Both the position numbers and the translations under genes were made by a program. A stretch of DNA of 64,000 nt from Paraburkholderia sp. UYCP14C (GTDB taxonomy: Bacteria > Pseudomonadota > Gammaproteobacteria > Burkholderiales > Burkholderiaceae), in the NCBI RefSeq assembly GCF_004197395.1, contig NZ_SELS01000027.1, positions 42,888 through 106,887 on the forward strand, given 5' to 3'. Under the pieces are notes generated by a model. That model was given only the letters and a program-made list of their open reading frames with translations, ran no database searches and was not told the DNA's origin. Positions 42,605-52,573 of this stretch are shown here, in pieces; within the stretch, counting starts at the first letter, position 1, and each line of letters starts with the position of its first letter.

Positions 42605-43123
42605 TTACTGTTTGGCGGTCGCGTCGCTGGCGGCTTCGGCCGCGGGCTTGCCGCCCTTACCCTTGCCATGGTGACCGCGATGATGACCCTCGGGGCCGCC
42701 GTTGTGGAACGTCGCGTCGGCGAGCTTCTTCTGCTCCGGCGACAGGCTGCCATACAGCGGCTCGAACGCATCGACGAGCTTCTTCATGCCGTCCGCATGC
42801 GCCTGCGCAATCGTTGCGTACTGTTTCATGTCGTCGAGCGCGCTCACGTTGGTTTCCGCCTTGCGCTGCTCGAACAGCTTGCCCATCGTCTCGCCGTTGT
42901 TGCGCATGACGTCGGCGAAAGCCTTCCATTGCGTTTCCTGCGCGGGCGTGATCTTCAGTTGCGAGTGCAGATAAGCGATGCGGTCTTCGACGTTTCGTTC
43001 GTGGCCCGCCTTGGCTGCGGAGGCCGAGGCCGTGGTGTCCGGCGCCGAGGCCGGCGCGGCGGTTTGAGCGAACGCGCCGCCCATCGAAACGGCCGTAGCC
43101 AGCATAACCAGTGCTTTTTTCAT
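42605..43123 (-). CDS. Spy/CpxP-like periplasmic LTxxQ-type protein
   Basis: A 172-residue exported protein. A signal peptide MKKALVMLATAVSMGGAFAQ is followed by an Ala-rich spacer and helices with two LTxxQ-like motifs: LKITPAQETQWKAFADVMRN and LYGSLSPEQKKLADATFHNG. The C-terminus is His/Gly/Lys-rich (HHRGHHGKGKGG), possibly metal-binding. Spy-like proteins act as ATP-independent periplasmic chaperones and answer envelope stress. AGGAG lies 7 bases before the ATG at 43123. The longer frame to 43279 is not conserved. Confidence 0.85.
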   Translation of the reverse strand: MKKALVMLATAVSMGGAFAQTAAPASAPDTTASASAAKAGHERNVEDRIAYLHSQLKITPAQETQWKAFADVMRNNGETMGKLFEQRKAETNVSALDDMKQYATIAQAHADGMKKLVDAFEPLYGSLSPEQKKLADATFHNGGPEGHHRGHHGKGKGGKPAAEAASDATAKQ

Positions 43124-43463
43124 CGAAACTCCTGATGTCTGTTCGTATTGAGACTCGGCGCGCGGCGTGCTTCTTGCCCCGCGCCAGCGACGAATAGCGG
43201 CGCACCGCAAGCGGCTGCCGCATTCCCCCGTGGCCGCTATTAGTAACACGATATCCGTACGATTCGATGGTTGTGCCACAAACGCTTACAACCGAAACGA
43301 AAGGGAAACGGCTCGCACCCGAGCGGCAATTGCAGCGACACGCTGCGCCCCCAGGCTCGACAGTGTGCCGTGCGTCTGTGAGCGCACACCGTGACACAGC
43401 GCCGCTGCCAGCGCAGACGCGCGATAATCCGCGACATTCCATACCAACTTCCTTTGCCCATCG
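43124..43463. other. Intergenic region between divergent Spy-like and lrp-like genes
   Basis: 340 bases. AT-rich DNA at 43235-43265 (CTATTAGTAACACGATATCC) and 43275-43315 is the likely promoter area. No CpxR double box (GTAAA-N5-GTAAA) was seen, and no gene is supported. Confidence 0.35.
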
Positions 43464-43922
43464 ATGAGACCTCCGCGCCTCGACCAGCTCGACGACCTCG
43501 ACCGCAACCTCGTTGCACTATTACAAGCCAACGCGCGCGAGAGCGTCGCGAATCTTGCGCGGCAGCTCGGCGTTGCGCGCACGACCGTGATCGCGCGCAT
43601 CGCGCGGCTCGAGCGCAGCAACGTGATCGCGGGCTACAGCGTGCGGCTCGGCCAGGACGTGCTCGATTCGAGCATCGTCGCGTACGTCGGCATCATCATC
43701 GCGCCGAAGCACGGGCCGGCCGTGCAGAAGCGTCTCGGCAAAATGCCCGAAGTGCAACTGCTGTGCGCGGTGAGCGGCGAGTTCGACTACGTGGCATGGC
43801 TGCGTGCCGATTCGCCTGAGCGGCTCAACGATCTGCTCGATCAGATCGGCGGCCTCGAAGGCGTCGAACGGACGACGACGTCGATCATTCTCGCGCGCAA
43901 GATCGACCGCGGCACGGTGTGA
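43464..43922 (+). CDS. Lrp/AsnC family transcriptional regulator
   Basis: A 152-residue regulator. An N-terminal HTH (LDDLDRNLVALLQANARESV, then ANLARQLGVARTTVIARIAR) is followed by the RAM effector-binding domain (about 70-145) with AYVGIIIAPKHGPAVQKRLG and GEFDYVAWLRADSPERLNDL. It is upstream of an amino-acid dehydrogenase-like gene (280-base gap), so it may respond to an amino acid such as lysine and control that gene. That link is inference from position. Confidence 0.9.
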   Translation: MRPPRLDQLDDLDRNLVALLQANARESVANLARQLGVARTTVIARIARLERSNVIAGYSVRLGQDVLDSSIVAYVGIIIAPKHGPAVQKRLGKMPEVQLLCAVSGEFDYVAWLRADSPERLNDLLDQIGGLEGVERTTTSIILARKIDRGTV

Positions 43923-44202
43923 GTCGGCGCGCGGCGTAACCCTTTAGCGGGTGATCCGCGGATCCTTCGCGAGTCCTTCCCGAGTCCCTTATTAACGCCT
44001 TTTTTACGCATTTTCGACGAATCGTTTGATGGGTTCGTCAGAACGTCGAACCTGATGGTCATACCGCAGCATTTTGCGCGTATGAACTGTTTTTGCTTCT
44101 TCCTACACTGTCATTCAAGGGTTCGGCCCGAGAGGCGCCGCATGCAACGCGCGGCGCACTTCCCAAGCTCAGAGACAGCACATGGACAACAAGGAGAAGC
44201 AG

Positions 44203-45300
44203 ATGAAAGTAGCTATCGTTGGCGCAGGTTTGATCGGTCACACCATTGCGCATATGCTGCGCGAAACCGGCGACTACGAAGTCGTCGCGTTCGACCGCGA
44301 TCAGCACGCGCTCGACAAGCTCGCCGCCCAGGGCATTCCGACGCGCCGCATCGATTCCGCCGACGCCGCCGTGCTGCGCGCCGCGATCCAGGGCTTCGAC
44401 GTGCTGATCAACGCGCTGCCGTACTACCTCGCGGTCAACGTCGCATCGGCGGCGAAGGGCGCGGGGGTCCATTACTTCGACCTGACCGAAGACGTGCGCG
44501 CGACGCACGCGATCCGCGCGATCGCCGAAGACTCCGACCACGCCTTCATGCCGCAGTGCGGTCTCGCGCCGGGCTTCATCGGCATCGCCGCGCATGAACT
44601 CGCGAATCGCTTCACGGAAATCCGCGACGTGAAGATGCGCGTCGGCGCGCTGCCCGAGTTTCCGACCAATGCGCTGAAGTACAACCTGACGTGGAGCGTC
44701 GACGGTCTGATCAACGAGTACTGCCAGCCGTGCGAAGCGATCCGCGAAAGCCGCACGCAATGGGTGCAGCCGCTCGAAGGCCTCGAGCATTTCTCGCTCG
44801 ACGGCACCGAGTACGAAGCGTTCAACACGTCGGGCGGTCTGGGCACGCTGTGTGAAACGCTGTCGGGCCGCGTCGAATCGCTCGACTACAAGTCGGTGCG
44901 CTATCCGGGGCATCGCAACCTGATGCAGTTTCTGCTGGAGGACCTGCGTCTGTCGAGCGACCGCGACACGCTGAAGACCATCATGCGCCGCTCGGTGCCG
45001 TCGACCGCGCAGGACGTCGTGCTGGTGTTCATCACCGTGAGCGGCATGCGCGATGGTCAGCTCGTGCAGGAGGTGTTCACCCGCAAGATCTTCGCGAAGA
45101 CCGTCTGCGGGGTGCCGATGAGCGCAATCCAGATCACCACCGCCGGCGCGATGTGCGCGGTGCTCGATCTGTTCCGCGAGCGCAAGCTGCCGCAAAAGGG
45201 CTTCGTGCGGCAGGAGCAGGTGTCGCTCGGCGATTTTCTGGCGAACCGCTTCGGCAAGCTGTACGAAGGGCAGTCGCTGGAGGCGATGGCGACGGTTTGA
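44203..45300 (+). CDS. Saccharopine dehydrogenase-like oxidoreductase
   Basis: A 365-residue protein. The Rossmann motif GAGLIGHTIAHML lies at the N-terminus, then LINALPYYLAVNVASAAKGA and the mid-domain PQCGLAPGFIGIAAHELANR, all typical of the saccharopine dehydrogenase/lysine 6-dehydrogenase group. It probably acts on lysine or a related amino acid with NAD(P)+. GGAG lies 6 bases before the ATG at 44203, so it is preferred over the ATG at 44182. It ends at a strong terminator. The substrate is not proven. Confidence 0.85.
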   Translation: MKVAIVGAGLIGHTIAHMLRETGDYEVVAFDRDQHALDKLAAQGIPTRRIDSADAAVLRAAIQGFDVLINALPYYLAVNVASAAKGAGVHYFDLTEDVRATHAIRAIAEDSDHAFMPQCGLAPGFIGIAAHELANRFTEIRDVKMRVGALPEFPTNALKYNLTWSVDGLINEYCQPCEAIRESRTQWVQPLEGLEHFSLDGTEYEAFNTSGGLGTLCETLSGRVESLDYKSVRYPGHRNLMQFLLEDLRLSSDRDTLKTIMRRSVPSTAQDVVLVFITVSGMRDGQLVQEVFTRKIFAKTVCGVPMSAIQITTAGAMCAVLDLFRERKLPQKGFVRQEQVSLGDFLANRFGKLYEGQSLEAMATV

Positions 45301-45323
45301 GGCCGCGATAGCTCGCGTCCAAT

Positions 45324-45366
45324 AAAAATCCCCGTACGTCGGTGACGTACGGGGATTTTTCGTTTT
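45324..45366. terminator. Strong bidirectional rho-independent terminator
   Basis: A perfect 17-bp stem: AAAAATCCCCGTACGTC (45324-45340) pairs with GACGTACGGGGATTTTT (45344-45360), with loop GGT, followed by CGTTTTT. It separates the convergent dehydrogenase and kinase genes. Confidence 0.95.
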
Positions 45367-45452
45367 TCAGCCCATCATCGGGCCGGCGCCGCACCCTACG
45401 GGCAGAAGGGGAGGATTGCTGTTGTTTGACGACTTTGCGATGAAAATGGCCG

Positions 45453-46034
45453 TCATCCAGCCACGATCTGCGCGACGAGCGCTTCGTAGTCCGCCGGGCT
45501 GGGCGCGGTATTGTCGAACATCAGCAGACCATCGCGGCTCGCGCCGCTCGGCACGAAGCGTCGCTGCCGATAGTCGTCCCAGTGCGCGAGCTTGTACGCA
45601 TCGTTGGGATTCGCGCGCGCGACGATCCGCTGTCGCGCCACGTCCTCCGAGGTCTGCACCCAGACGACACGCAACTTCACGTCCGGCGCGACGCCGAGCC
45701 ACGCATGATCGAACAGCCGCCGCTCGCGCACCTCGCGCGACAGCGGACCGACGACCAACGCACTGACGCCGAGTTCGAGATTGTCGCGCGCGGTATCGAT
45801 GAGGCCGCGATACTCGGGGTCGCGCAGATGTTGAAGGAAAAGAGGGCTGTCGCGATCGTTCGGATCGCCGGTCAGCATCGACATCGCGGCCGCGCTGTAG
45901 CCGCCGTACAGCGTGTCCTTGTCGAGCAGGCAGAAGGGGGTGCCGCCAGCTTCCATCAGCGGGCCGAGCAGTTTTTTCGCCAGCGTCGTCTTGCCCGTGC
46001 CCGCATGACCGCAAAAGAACACCAGAGAAGTCAC
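45453..46034 (-). CDS. P-loop kinase-like ATPase (AAA_33 type)
   Basis: A 193-residue protein. Walker A is GHAGTGKT (residues 9-16), followed by LLDKDTLYGGYSAAAMSMLT and ALVVGPLSREVRE. The fold resembles small P-loop kinases such as APS kinase, gluconate kinase or zeta-like enzymes. No substrate can be assigned. It starts with GTG at 46034, overlapping the TGA of the upstream cydX-like gene, so translation of the two is coupled, which is unusual for a kinase. Confidence 0.75.
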   Translation of the reverse strand: MTSLVFFCGHAGTGKTTLAKKLLGPLMEAGGTPFCLLDKDTLYGGYSAAAMSMLTGDPNDRDSPLFLQHLRDPEYRGLIDTARDNLELGVSALVVGPLSREVRERRLFDHAWLGVAPDVKLRVVWVQTSEDVARQRIVARANPNDAYKLAHWDDYRQRRFVPSGASRDGLLMFDNTAPSPADYEALVAQIVAG

Positions 46035-46177
46035 GCAGACTTGTCCTCACCCGGCCCGGCGGCCGCATCGGGGCGCGGGTCGCGCGCGAACTTGCCGTTG
46101 GTCTCGAGCCACATCACGTTGATGATGCCGAAGCCGAGCGCCACACCCACGCCGAGAATCCAGGTGAAATACCACAT
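46031..46177 (-). CDS. cydX: CydX/YbgT-like small subunit of cytochrome bd oxidase
   Basis: A 48-residue protein. MWYFTWILGVGVALGFGIIN followed by VMWLE is the conserved CydX pattern: a single membrane helix opening with Met-Trp-Tyr-Phe and closing with Met-Trp-Leu-Glu. CydX stabilises the heme site of cytochrome bd in the inner membrane. AAGGAG 7 bases before the ATG at 46177 supports this start rather than a longer reading. The genes cydA and cydB are not in the window; instead it is joined to a P-loop kinase gene. That is an orphan position. Confidence 0.85.
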   Translation of the reverse strand: MWYFTWILGVGVALGFGIINVMWLETNGKFARDPRPDAAAGPGEDKSA

Positions 46178-46479
46178 CGCAGTCTCCTTGATCGTGCGTC
46201 CGGCGACGCGGATCGACAGGCATGCCGGCAACCGACGGCGGCAAGCCGCGAGCCCGGCTGCCGTGTCGACGATCATGAAGAAGAACGCCGCGCCATGCAA
46301 GAGGTGCGGGGCCCGCGCGTCGTTCGTGTCGGCTGGCGGATTCTCCGCGCGTTGCTATGATGCGGAACAGTCATGCGTACGAGCGTGCCGTGTGCGCCGA
46401 ACCGGCGCACGCACGGCGGCGATCCACACCGCGTAGTCGGACACTCGGGCCACGATCGAGAGCACACGGGAGAACCAGC
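46178..46479. other. Intergenic region between cydX and a divergent lipoprotein gene
   Basis: 302 bases that should hold both promoters. No cydAB fragments are recognisable in it, and no gene is supported; the longer frames in the region are GC-rich shadows. Confidence 0.4.
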
Positions 46480-46977
46480 ATGCCGATGCGCCTGTCTTGC
46501 CGCGGCCGAACTGCACGGCCGGCCGGGTCCGCGCGCCGCGCCGCGTTGGCCGCATGCGTTGCATTCAGCGTGGTCGGCGCGATCAGCGGGTTCACGCTGG
46601 CCGGCTGCGCGTCGACGCCGGCCGAGCCGGTGCCGTTCAAACCGGTGCCGGCCGAGCGCATCGTCAGACAGGGCTATACGCAGCCGGGCCCCGGCCTCGT
46701 CGCGGTGGACGTGCGGCGCGAGCGTTCGCGCGACGTGATCGTGCGGTTCCGCGATGCGCTCGTCTATATCGACGGCGAGCGCATCACCGACCTGATGAAC
46801 GGCGAGCACGTGGTGTTCTATCTGCCACCCGGCGCGCATCGGATCGGCGTATCGACGCAGTTCGATCCGGTCATCGAGCTGAACTTCATCGTGACGGCCG
46901 ATCCGCGCTACACGAACCGCGCCTCGGTCACGTTCAACGACGATCATCGCATCGGCCTGCAGCGGGTCGCGCAATAG
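46480..46977 (+). CDS. Lipoprotein of unknown function
   Basis: A 165-residue protein. An Arg-rich start leads to a hydrophobic segment ACVAFSVVGAISGFTLAGC whose LAGC is a lipobox (cleavage at Cys43). The mature part has RFRDALVYIDGERITDLMNG and HVVFYLPPGAHRIGVSTQFD, a small beta-rich domain resembling a PEGA-like or carboxypeptidase-regulatory-like fold. GGGAG lies 8 bases before the ATG at 46480. It is expected in the inner or outer membrane periplasmic face; no function is assigned. Confidence 0.75.
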   Translation: MPMRLSCRGRTARPAGSARRAALAACVAFSVVGAISGFTLAGCASTPAEPVPFKPVPAERIVRQGYTQPGPGLVAVDVRRERSRDVIVRFRDALVYIDGERITDLMNGEHVVFYLPPGAHRIGVSTQFDPVIELNFIVTADPRYTNRASVTFNDDHRIGLQRVAQ

Positions 46978-47156
46978 CATGCGGTCGATCATTAACAATT
47001 CGATACGCGCGGCTTTCGCAGCGGGCCTTAACATGGCGGCTGATCGGGGCGCCCGGAAGCGCGCCCGTCCATTCATGCAGACCCCGTCGAGCGTATTGCG
47101 CAAGGCTTGCGCGAGCGGCCGGCGAGGTCTGCTTTCGTCTGCAAGGTAATCCGAAC

Positions 47157-48135
47157 ATGCTGATCAATTGCGCCGCCTATCAGGACGGCCGGAAACTCGC
47201 CGACATCGATATCGACAGCATCAGCGACTACGTCGCGCGGCCCGAATGCTTCGTCTGGGTCGCGTTGAAAGACCCGAGCCCCGACGAACTCGCGGTGATG
47301 AAAGACGAGTTCGATCTGCACGAGCTTGCGATCGAAGACGCGCAACACGGCCACCAGCGCCCGAAAATCGAGGAGTACGGCGGCTCGCTGTTCACCGTGA
47401 TGCACACGGTCGAGATGGACGAGCAGGGCGAATTCGTGATCGGCGAAGTCGACGTGTTCGTCGGCACGAACTACGTGCTGTCGGTGCGCCGCGGCACGCG
47501 CACCGGTTTTCAGGGCGTGCGGGCGCGCTGCGAGCGCGAGCCGCATCTGTTGAAGGAAGGTTCGGCGTTCGTGCTGTACGCGCTGATCGACGACGTGGTC
47601 GACCGTTATTTCCCGGTCGTCGAGGCGATGAGCACCGAGCTCGAAACGCTCGAGGACCGCATCTTCGAGAAGAACGATTCGGCCGCCTCGCGCGCGATCG
47701 TGCAGGACCTGTACACGATGAAGCGCCGGCTGGTGATCCTGCAGCACCATATCGTGCCGCTGCAGGAAGCGGTCGGCAAACTGACGGGCGGGCGCATTCC
47801 GGCCATCTGCGCCGGCATGCAGGCGTACTTCCGCGACGTCTACGATCACCTCGACCGGATCGTCAGAATCATCGAGGGGCGCCGCGAAATCGTCGTCACG
47901 GCAGTGCAGGTGAACCTCGGCATGATCTCGCTCGCCGAGAGCGAAATCACCAAGCGGCTCGGCTCGTTCGCGGCGCTGTTCGCGGTGCCGACGATGATCG
48001 CCGGTATCTACGGGGATGAACTTCGAGCGCATTCCCGAGCTGCATTTCAAGTTCGGCTATCCGGTCGTGCTGGTCGTGATGCTGGCGATCGACTTCGTGC
48101 TGTACCGGCGTTTTCGCAAGGCCGGCTGGCTGTAG
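47157..48135 (+). pseudogene. corA: corA magnesium/cobalt transporter with a +1 frameshift at the GMN motif
   Basis: From the ATG at 47157 a CorA-family protein (N-terminal acidic domain, DEFDLHELAIEDAQHGHQRP, YVLSVRRGTRTGF) runs for 285 codons to TAC at 48009-48011. The next four bases, GGGG at 48012-48015, put the rest out of frame. Removing one G gives YGMNFERIPELHF, then the second membrane helix and the C-terminal RRFRKAGWL, ending at TAG 48133-48135, for a normal length of about 325 residues. CorA channels need the YGMN signature, so as written the gene cannot make a functional protein. It is either a true mutation, a sequencing error in a G run, or a frameshifting site. Confidence 0.85.
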
Positions 48136-48448
48136 CGCGCGCACCTTTCGATTTCCTCGCGGTTTCGCTTGCAGCGCGCCCGATACCAGGCCAGCATAAG
48201 CGGCCGGTACGTCGCGCCGCATGCGACGCACCGGCGTCATCGACTGCACGGACTGAGCGAGGGGAGCTTGCTACACACTGCCCGGATCCATCGAGCGCAT
48301 TGCGGCGCCGCGGAAATTGCGCGCCGGTGCATTGCAACACCGCGATTCGTTGACATTCCGAAAGGCGTGCGCTGAGAATAGCCATCGCAAACGTTTGCGC
48401 ATCAGAAAAATACGGCTCGCCCGCGAGCCTGATAACCTGGAGATACGC
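48136..48448. other. Intergenic region upstream of rbsB
   Basis: 313 bases between the broken corA end and rbsB. The out-of-frame run-on of corA continues to 48353 but is not a real gene. The region holds the operator at 48386-48399 and the rbs promoter. Confidence 0.45.
48386..48399. promoter_or_regulatory. LacI-family (RbsR-type) operator upstream of rbsB
   Basis: CGCAAACGTTTGCG, a perfect 14-base palindrome, lies 50 bases before the rbsB start. The central AACGTT with GC arms is characteristic of PurR/RbsR-type sites, and an rbsR-like gene is in the operon. Confidence 0.8.
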
Positions 48449-49423
48449 ATGAGCCATCGAACCCGCCGTCGCATTCTTGCCGCCGTAGTTCTCGCCACCG
48501 CCTCCGCCGTCCTGCCTTTTTCCGTCGCCTACGCGCAGAACGCCCCGGCTCATAAGCCGAAGGTCGCGCTCGTGATGAAGTCGCTCGCCAACGAGTTCTT
48601 CCTGACCATGGAGACCGGCGCGAAGGACTACCAGAAGCACAACCCCGACAAGTTCGACCTGATCACCAACGGCATCAAGGACGAAACCGACACCGCCAAC
48701 CAGATCCGCATCGTCGAGCAGATGATCGTGTCGAAGGTCGACGCGATCGTGCTCGCGCCGGCCGATTCGAAGGCGCTCGTGCCGGTCGTCAAGAAGGCGG
48801 TCGACGCGGGCATCATCGTCGTCAACATCGACAACCGGCTCGATCAGGACGTGCTGAAGTCGAAAGACCTGAACGTGCCGTTCGTCGGCCCCGACAACCG
48901 CAAGGGCGCGCGCCTCGTCGGCGACTACCTCGCGAAGCGCCTGAAGGCCGGCGACGAGGTCGGCATCCTCGAAGGCGTGTCGACCACCACCAACGCGCAG
49001 CAGCGTACCGCCGGCTTCAAGGATGCGATGCAGGCGGTCGGCGCGAAGATCGTGTCGGTGCAGTCGGGCGAGTGGGAAATCGACAAGGGCAACGCGGTCG
49101 CGTCGGCGATGCTCAACGAGTATCCGAACCTGAAGGCGCTGCTCGCCGGCAACGACAACATGGCGATCGGCGCGGTGTCGGCCGTGCGCGCGGCGGGCAA
49201 GCAGGGCAAGGTGATGGTGGTCGGCTACGACAACATCAATGCGATCCATCCGATGCTGAAGGACGGCCGCGTGCTCGCCACCGCCGACCAGTACGCGGCG
49301 AAGCAGGCCGTGTTCGGCATCGATACCGCGTTGAAGGCGTTGAGCGAACACAAGAAACAGTCGGAGTTGTCGGGCGTCGTCGAAACACCGGTCGTTCTGG
49401 TGACGAAAGAGACGCTGAAGTAA
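48449..49423 (+). CDS. rbsB: Ribose-type sugar ABC transporter, periplasmic binding protein
   Basis: A 324-residue RbsB-like protein. Signal peptide: MSHRTRRRILAAVVLATASA. The mature part has KPKVALVMKSLANEFFLTME, then DAIVLAPADSKALVPVVKKA and VGYDNINAIHPMLKDGRVLA, all typical of pentose-binding proteins. It captures the sugar in the periplasm and passes it to RbsC. GGAG lies before the ATG at 48449. The sugar may be ribose or another pentose/allose/xylitol-like ligand; operon order (rbsB-A-C-R-K) favours ribose. Confidence 0.87.
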   Translation: MSHRTRRRILAAVVLATASAVLPFSVAYAQNAPAHKPKVALVMKSLANEFFLTMETGAKDYQKHNPDKFDLITNGIKDETDTANQIRIVEQMIVSKVDAIVLAPADSKALVPVVKKAVDAGIIVVNIDNRLDQDVLKSKDLNVPFVGPDNRKGARLVGDYLAKRLKAGDEVGILEGVSTTTNAQQRTAGFKDAMQAVGAKIVSVQSGEWEIDKGNAVASAMLNEYPNLKALLAGNDNMAIGAVSAVRAAGKQGKVMVVGYDNINAIHPMLKDGRVLATADQYAAKQAVFGIDTALKALSEHKKQSELSGVVETPVVLVTKETLK

Positions 49424-49425
49424 GC

Positions 49426-49462
49426 GCGGCGCGCCCGGCCTGAAGCCTGCGCCGGGCGCCGC
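49426..49462 (+). repeat. GC hairpin after rbsB
   Basis: GCGGC (49426-49430) and GCCCGGC (49433-49439) pair with GCCGGGC (49451-49457) and GCCGC (49458-49462) with a 2-base bulge. No U tract follows; such hairpins usually stabilise the upstream binding-protein message. Confidence 0.6.
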
Positions 49463-49789
49463 TGGAGCTGCGTGCGGGAAGCCGCGATAGCCGCAATCGC
49501 CGCGACGAAGCGCGCGAACCGCATGCTTCAGCGGCAATCCGGCAACCCGCCGGTCCGCTTTTATTCAACGAACGCTCAAGAATCCCGCCGCGCCGCCGTT
49601 AATTCCAGAGATAAGCGTCATGACGGCGGCTCGCGTGGTGAGAGGAAGCGCGGCCGCGAGCACCCGCGCATTTCGCGCGAGCGTGCAGGCATGACTCGTG
49701 GCAGCCGGGCGCGGTGTGCCGTGCGGCAAGCACGGTCGGCCGCCGAAGCGCCGCGAAGGCGCAAGAAGCGCCATGCAACCAGGAGCGCG
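49463..49789. other. Gap between rbsB and rbsA
   Basis: 327 bases without a supported gene. Long frames on both strands are GC-rich shadows. An AT-rich spot at 49556-49575 (GCTTTTATTCAACGAACG) could hold a second promoter for rbsA. Confidence 0.35.
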
Positions 49790-51381
<1,592 letters not shown>

Positions 51382-51385
<4 letters not shown>

Positions 51386-52458
51386 CCGATCGATCGTGGC
51401 GCGACGCGGCAGGTGTCAAACCGGGCAAGCAGGACGGCCAGCCCGGTGGCGCGCCGGACGTGCCCACTGTGACGCCCCCGGCCGATCCGTCGGCGCCGCT
51501 CGCGAGCGGCAAGCCGGCCGGCACGCGGCTCGGCTTTTCGAACTACCTGGGCCTCGCCGGCGCGCTGCTTGCGATGATCGTGCTGTTCTCGCTGCTGAGT
51601 TCGCACTTTCTGACCTACGACACGTTCAGCACGATCGCGAACCAGATTCCGGATCTCGTCGTGATGTCGGTCGGCATGACCTTCGTGCTGATCATCGCGG
51701 GGATCGACCTGTCGGTCGGCTCGGTGCTCGCGCTGGGGGCGTCGGTGGTCAGCGTGGTGACGCTGAAGTGGGGCTGGGGACCGGCCGCCGGTGCGCTGCT
51801 CGGTGTCGCGGTCGCGGCGCTGACCGGCACCGTGACCGGCGCGGTGACCGTGGGCTGGCGGATTCCGTCGTTCATCGTGTCGCTCGGCGTGCTCGAGGCC
51901 GCGCGCGGCATGGCGTATCAGATGACCAATTCGCGCACCGCGTATATCGGCGACGCGTTCGACTTCCTGTCGAATCCGATCGCGCTCGGCATCTCGCCGG
52001 CCTTCCTGATCGCGGTCGCGGTGATGGTGATCGCGCAGCTGATGCTGACGCGCACGGTGTTCGGGCGCTATCTGGTCGGGATCGGCACCAACGAGGAAGC
52101 GGTCCGGCTTGCGGGCGTCAATCCGCGGCCGTACAAGGTGATCGTGTTCGCGCTGATGGGCGCGCTGTCGGGTCTCGCGGCGCTGTTCCAGATCTCGCGG
52201 CTCGAGGCGGCCGATCCGAATGCGGGCGTCGGCATGGAGCTGCAGGTGATCGCGGCGGTCGTGATCGGCGGCACGAGTCTGATGGGCGGGCGCGGGTCGG
52301 TGATCAGCACGTTTTTCGGCGTGCTGATCATTTCGGTGCTGGCGGCGGGCCTCGCGCAGATCGGCGCGAACGAGCCGACCAAGCGCATGATCACCGGCGC
52401 GGTGATCGTGGTGGCCGTGGTGCTCGATACGTACCGCAGCCGCCGCAAACGCGCCTGA
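51382..52458 (+). CDS. rbsC: Ribose-type sugar ABC transporter, permease
   Basis: A 358-residue membrane protein with about 9-10 helices. A 40-residue Pro/Gly-rich cytoplasmic leader precedes the first helix (LGLAGALLAMIVLFSLLSSH). FVLIIAGIDLSVGSVLALGA is the signature helix of the RbsC/AraH family, and GGTSLMGGRGSVISTFFGVL the conserved C-terminal block. It makes the import channel served by RbsA and RbsB. The TGA of rbsA overlaps its ATG. Confidence 0.9.
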
Positions 52459-52573
52459 GGTGTGCGCGTCGGCGCAACGATGAATCAGTGTGGTCTGTCT
52501 TCGATGAAGACGTCCGCGGGTCGCCAGGCGGTGCGGCCGGCGGGAACAACAGGCAGTGGGAGAGCAACAGGTT

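Noticed and set aside
46497-48353. A single 618-residue protein covering corA
   Set aside because: Its first part is an out-of-frame reading of the lipoprotein gene and its last part is the frameshifted run-on of corA. Only 47157 onward is CorA-like.
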